Source: Megaleporinus macrocephalus
Taxonomy: Eukaryota; Chordata; Actinopteri; Characiformes; Anostomidae
Direction of reading: 5' to 3'
Assembly (NCBI GenBank): GCA_021613375.1
Contig: CM038708.1
Coordinates: 29,659,559 to 29,723,558 of the forward strand
Length of the DNA stretch: 64,000 bases
The position numbers and the translations under genes are program-made. How positions within the stretch are numbered: the stretch's first letter is position 1; each line of letters opens with the position of its first letter. Positions 59,657 through 64,000 of the stretch are shown in pieces. Below the pieces are notes generated by a model. The model was given only the letters and a program-made list of their open reading frames with translations. It did no database searches and was not told the origin of the DNA.

Positions 59657-62510
59657 TCAGTAGCTGCTCTCGTGACCAGTCAGAATGTATAGATTGCTGG
59701 TTGCTGAAGGGTTGTCCGTCGGGGTGCTCTGTAGGACAATGTCTCTGCAAAATAGGTTCCGTATGGGACGTTAAAAACGCTAAAAAAAAAATAAAATAGA
59801 AATGACACATGAAAGGGGAGTCAATAGAAAAAGCATTGCATTACCTGTTCGTGCCTAAAACACGAAACACTCTAGATTCATCCGTGATTTCTTGTGTTAT
59901 CTGTAAGAGAAAATTACAGCCTCAGTCTTAGATCAAGACTCATATCATCCAAAGCAAAATCTCTAATATTTATTTTCAACATTTGAGCTCAGCAGCTGCC
60001 CTTTACATTGTATGACAATGTCATAAAGAATGGACCAATAGAAATGCTCTAAATTTGCTTTGCATAAAGTCTCTTTACACTACTTGCATTGAAAATAAAG
60101 AAGGTTTTTGTTCTTCAAGTTTTTCTTAGGACAGTAACAATATCCAATCCATAACTCTGTAACTCTGGCAGAGACACATATCTCGGACCATTAAGACCTC
60201 AAACAATGTTGATGTTGAGGATAATAATCTAAAATAAAGGATACAATTCCTTGTCATGCTCAGCAGATACATTTTAATATACAGTGCTGAGCAAAAATCT
60301 GTGATCTCCCTTCATTTATTTAGTTTCCCATTAAAATGTCCATTATGGTATTTAGTTATTCATTTTTACTGCAGCAGGAAAACAGCAGAACACACTGTAA
60401 CAGAATTTTCACAGACAATTCCACAAATACATTTAATGTTTGTACATGTCTTTAACACAGATTCCTGTTGTTTCAGGAGAAATCTTTCAGCCTTCTTCAG
60501 AAATCTGCAGCGAGATTTTTCAACACCTCCAAACTACTGTCTTAGAAATTCTCAGAAAATCATTTTCTGCTTCTGCTTAATCACTTCTCTTCACCAATCC
60601 TCCTTTTTGGCTATTTCCTCTCAGTAAGGGCTGCCTGACAGCTACACATCCTTTCAGACTCATCAGACTTTTGTAGGTCTGAAGCGAGCGTGTAGCTTGC
60701 TTTTCTTCTCACTCTTAAAGACACTGTTTATCTTATGCTGACAGGTTGGTGCTCTACCTGCTCTTGCACAGTTGTGAGAAGTTCCATTCAGTCTACAGCT
60801 TTTAATAAGTTGAACCTCTCTTTGAAGTTTTGAAAACTTTCTTCCCTTATGCAAGTAAGCATGTCCTCTTTAGCATTTTAGATGCACATGAGAACAAACT
60901 TGGCAAGGCAGCTGAACTCTATTCAGTTCTGGATCTTTAGTTTTGCTTACTTTTCACATTTCACTATAACATTATATTGTTGCTGTCAAAAAAAAAAACA
61001 TGTCAATGGAACCAGATTTTTATCCAAGCTGTTTTGGAGCATTTCTATTTGTCTAATCATAATGAAATTATTTCATAAAGTAAATGACAGTTTCTGCTTT
61101 CAAATGATGTAGCAAAATAAAAGTCTCCAAAAATGGAGATACATAGTTCTTTTTGGACAGCGATGATATACAATCTCCACAAACACATCTACTAATAAAC
61201 TATTAACTTAGACTTAATGGCTGATAAGAATGGAAATAAAATATATATATATATTTTTTTGTCTGTCAGGCTTATCGTAAACAGCTAAATAAAAAAAGTA
61301 AATAAATACCAAAAAACATATATTAACAAGAATAGGCTATAAAAAACCTATAGAGCTGTTCTTGTAAAAACAAATATGTTTGGTACATGAGTGCAATTGG
61401 ACTTTCCAAAACTAAAGTATGAGGTACTGCAAAATTGTGATATACCTCACAGTCATGCAGACTACGTCCTTTAAGGCCATGTTTCCAGAAAGCTAAAACG
61501 CTGTCCTGCAAACAAACTGGAAAGAAACAAGAAAATATATAAGCACGTCTGAGACAAAAAAATAAAGTAACATTTACTATATAGACACAAGTATTGGGAC
61601 ACCCACACATTACACCTAGAGGAGCTTTTATGGCATCCTATTCTAAATCCATAGGCATTAATATAGAGTTGGTCCCCGCTTTACAGCGATAGCAGCTTCT
61701 ACTCTTCTAGGAAGGCTCTCTACAAACTTTTCTGGGAAACAGCATTTGTGAGGTGAGACAGTGTTGTTGGACATGAGGGCCTGGCTCACAGTCTCTGTTC
61801 TAGTTCATCCCAAAGGTGTTGGATGGGGTTGAGGTCAGGACTCTTTTAAACTCTTTCACACCAAACTCACCCAACCAACCTTTATGGAGCTTGCTTTGTG
61901 TATAGGGACAGAATTACATACCTGAATTCAATGATTAAGAGGTCCCAGTTCCTTTGTCCATATAGTGTACTTTATCAAACATGTCACATTCAACTTGTTT
62001 CATGTGCTGTTATAATGCAGTCACTGATACAGATATATGATTAAGTTTGATTACTTACCTAAAGTCTCTATAGGGAAGTCAAAGTCCAGTTCTGAAGCTA
62101 ACTCCTTACTAGGGACACCCTGAAGATTAACAATCTTCACTGTTTCTGTAATGGTAGATAACGATAGATATTTTAATTATAAATAACAGTGAGAGTTATA
62201 GCATAGCAGCAGATCCCTATTATATAGGATGTGGTACAATGTATTATATTAACACTAAAATTAATCAATACACTGTAAAAAAAGTCCTGAATTCAATTTA
62301 TTTACAAATGTGTACATCATTTTAGTCTTTCATTTGATTTATTTAGGCAGTAATTGTGTGAAAAGCATTTATGTGCAAATCATGTATACATTCAAATCAA
62401 CATTTAACATCATCAACAGGCTGTACAGTATACTCACTTTCTAGTGCAATCAGAACGGTATCTCTGTCCAGCTGTGTTACCTGCACTGCTTTTACACATT
62501 CACTGTCTAT

Positions 62511-62545
<35 letters not shown>

Positions 62546-63832
62546 CGCATAAATCATTAACGTGAATAAAGCAATGCAGGCAGTTGTAATGGTTTATTCC
62601 GTATCATTTACACCTACCAGGCTGGGAGTTTGGCATGCCGTTCAGTTGTATAATGTCAAACTTCAGCTGTTGTTCAGTCTGAGGTTCGTCATTTCGTGGC
62701 CTGCATTTCGTCACCCCTACGCAGAGCTGAGGAAGCTCATCCGTCACCAAAACCAGCAGCTCAAAGATGACCAGGGGGTCAGGCAGGACCACAGCTATGT
62801 GCTACATGAATGAGATATGTCACCAGTAACAAAAACAACAAATAGCCCGCCTTATAGTCTAGTTTTCTTCTAAATCACGGACTTTTTCTACACTGCTATT
62901 GCATTTAGCACAACACTGAAGTAACTATCAAAGATGAACATTTACAGATTTTGTGACTTAAACTACCATTTTGGCCAAGCAAATATACACCATGTGTATA
63001 TACAAAAGTATAGGGACACCTACACATACAGGAGTTTTATGACATTGCATCCATAGACATTATAATGGAGCTATCCAGCTTGAACAACTTTCACTTCTCT
63101 GGGAAGCGTTCTACAAGACTAAGGAGTGTCTGTGGTCCTTTCATCTAAAAGAGTATTTGATGTTCATCCCAAAGGTGTTTGATGGGGACTGCATGGCTAA
63201 GATTTTATACAGTTGTGGTAACAGCACTGAATGATACCCCTGAATTCAATAATAAAGTAATGGGTTCTAGTTCTTTTCTACGTGTAGTGTATGATTGTAC
63301 CTCACACTTTACTTATCAAATTACACTCAGCTTCTTATATAAAGTGATAGAAAACATGGTAGGACACAGAAAACTTCAATTCCATATGCTGCTGTATGTT
63401 ATTGCTTAGCATGGACATGCATGTGTTGGGACCATTTTAAATGTATGTATCACAGTGTATAACAAGATTAAGGCAACAAAATTGATATTGCACATCCAGT
63501 GCAACTTTCACATCTGCTCCTAACTGGAGACTCACCTTAAGGTGCATAAACTTCTGCAGGGGTTCGTACCACAGGAGTAAAACGAGCCCAGAGGGAACAG
63601 CTGCACACAGGAACGTGCTGTCGGTGTACGGATTGCGAGCTGGTGGGAAAAGAACATAACAGCCGCAGCCAAAAGTCTGTTAATAAGTTGCAGTCTGATT
63701 AAGAGGGCTGATAAACAGAGACAGCAACATCCACATACATCAGTGGAAGTATAGTAATACAAAACTCCCTTACCGACACTGCACTTTCGACACCCTTTAG
63801 TGTCTGGGATCTTTAGTGACACGGCAAATTTC
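59657..63832 (-). CDS. MAP4K-family kinase, C-terminal CNH domain exons (partial gene)
   Basis: Nine minus-strand coding exons were checked, of which these eight have firm borders: 63774-63832, 63536-63639, 62618-62801, 62438-62506, 62059-62145, 61446-61516, 59845-59900 and 59657-59744 (TGA); count them as the firm set. In order they read [146 protein letters not shown], ending TGHESSY. All junction phases agree. This is the citron-homology end of a MAP4K Ste20-type kinase (JNK pathway regulator, cytosolic). The kinase domain lies beyond 64000. The paralogue (MAP4K1/2/3/5) is not settled. Confidence 0.93.
59985..60145. repeat. Dispersed repeat copy in MAP4K intron
   Basis: Same family as 33800-33985 ('accaatagaaatgctctaaa', then 'tttttcttaggacagtaaca'). 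Confidence 0.6.
60275..60960. mobile_element. Probable DNA-transposon fragment in MAP4K intron
   Basis: It starts 'acagtgctgagcaaaaatct', similar to ends of common fish elements. It continues through 'ctgcctgacagctacacatc' and 'gaagcgagcgtgtagcttgc', which I recall as parts of the same element. The 123-codon plus frame at 60256-60627 falls inside and is not a gene. Confidence 0.4.
60985..61175. repeat. Dispersed repeat copy with an inverted half
   Basis: 61003-61055 is the reverse complement of 33847-33900 (tggaaccagatttttatcca and on), while 61115-61170 is in direct orientation. It thus forms a foldback version of the dispersed repeat. Confidence 0.6.
61575..61969. mobile_element. 395-bp TIR element, 'tattgggacac' family, copy 1
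   Basis: The left end TACTATATAGACACAAGTAT and right end CTTTGTCCATATAGTGTA are imperfect inverses. The internal sequence ('ccaaaggtgttggatgggg') is the kind found in many fish genomes. It is non-autonomous and lies in a MAP4K intron. Confidence 0.7.
62513..62544. repeat. (CA)n microsatellite
   Basis: About 14 CA repeats just upstream of a MAP4K exon acceptor. Confidence 0.9.
62995..63291. mobile_element. TIR element of the 'tattgggacac' family, copy 2
   Basis: A shorter relative of 61575-61969: 'gtatatacaaaagtataggg' at the left, 'ttctacgtgtagtgta' at the right, and the shared internal 'catcccaaaggtgtttgatg'. In a MAP4K intron. Confidence 0.65.
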
Positions 63833-64000
63833 CTGTTAAAATGACATTAAAACAGTTCTTTATTGTGGGACTTCTGAATGTTCTGACATAACCCCTTAAA
63901 ATTCAGTATCCCACTCTTAAAACTAAATAACTGACATAGTCTTATAGTCATGACTGAATAATAAAAAATAGTACCAAAAAAACTAGGGTAGGGATAAATG

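Noticed and set aside
60256..60627. 123-codon plus frame
   Set aside because: It falls inside a probable transposon fragment in an intron of the MAP4K gene.
59657..63832. A ninth coding exon in the MAP4K gene
   Set aside because: The eight listed exons account for a continuous reading in matching phases to the TGA; I found no further exon in the window, so eight should be taken as the supported number where the summary says nine.

Overview
The window looks like a nuclear segment from a teleost fish. Evidence: intron-rich genes with GT..AG splice sites, C-type lectin domain (CTLD) genes in tandem, an L2/Maui-like LINE with the fish-type 3' tail, hAT and Tc1/mariner remnants, and a MAP4K gene end. 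The repeat mix hints at an otophysan (characin- or catfish-like) fish, but this is only an impression. All gene models were built by eye from splice sites, reading phase and domain motifs.

Region 1 (about 2.1-33.2 kb, plus strand) is best read as one very large secreted lectin gene, 5' incomplete here. It has four complete CTLDs (A-D), each encoded by four exons (80+135+112+51 nt). The CTLDs are separated by tandem arrays of a single 87-nt, 29-codon Thr/Ser/Pro-rich exon: 5, 6, 7 and 7 copies, 25 in all. Two C-terminal exons and a stop at 33034 follow. Each whole cassette and each 87-nt exon is phase 1 at both ends, so every duplication keeps the frame. The product would be a mucin-like, multi-lectin secreted protein of roughly 1,300 residues. 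The exons are almost identical, and the last 6,760-bp cassette is a recent, nearly unchanged copy of the one before it.

Region 2 (33-43.6 kb) is repeat-rich intergenic DNA: dispersed repeats, a SINE-like relic, TIR elements, a foldback repeat, a strong hairpin, and a decayed CTLD exon at 39.07 kb.

Region 3 (43.6-58.4 kb, plus strand) holds a smaller related gene: signal peptide exon, short linker exon, two CTLDs (E, F) and C-terminal exons. The two CTLDs come from a 5.7-kb tandem duplication. Its left breakpoint lies inside a 744-bp hAT-type element, and the copies differ at only about ten sites plus small indels.

Region 4 (59.2-63.9 kb, minus strand) is the 3' end of a MAP4K-family kinase gene. 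Nine coding exons of the citron-homology domain are visible, convergent with the lectin gene; the kinase domain lies beyond the window.

The most unusual content is the layered amplification: a small Thr/Ser exon, a two-exon/two-intron unit, a CTLD-plus-stalk cassette, and a cassette array. It appears to build a lectin with a mucin stalk of variable length.
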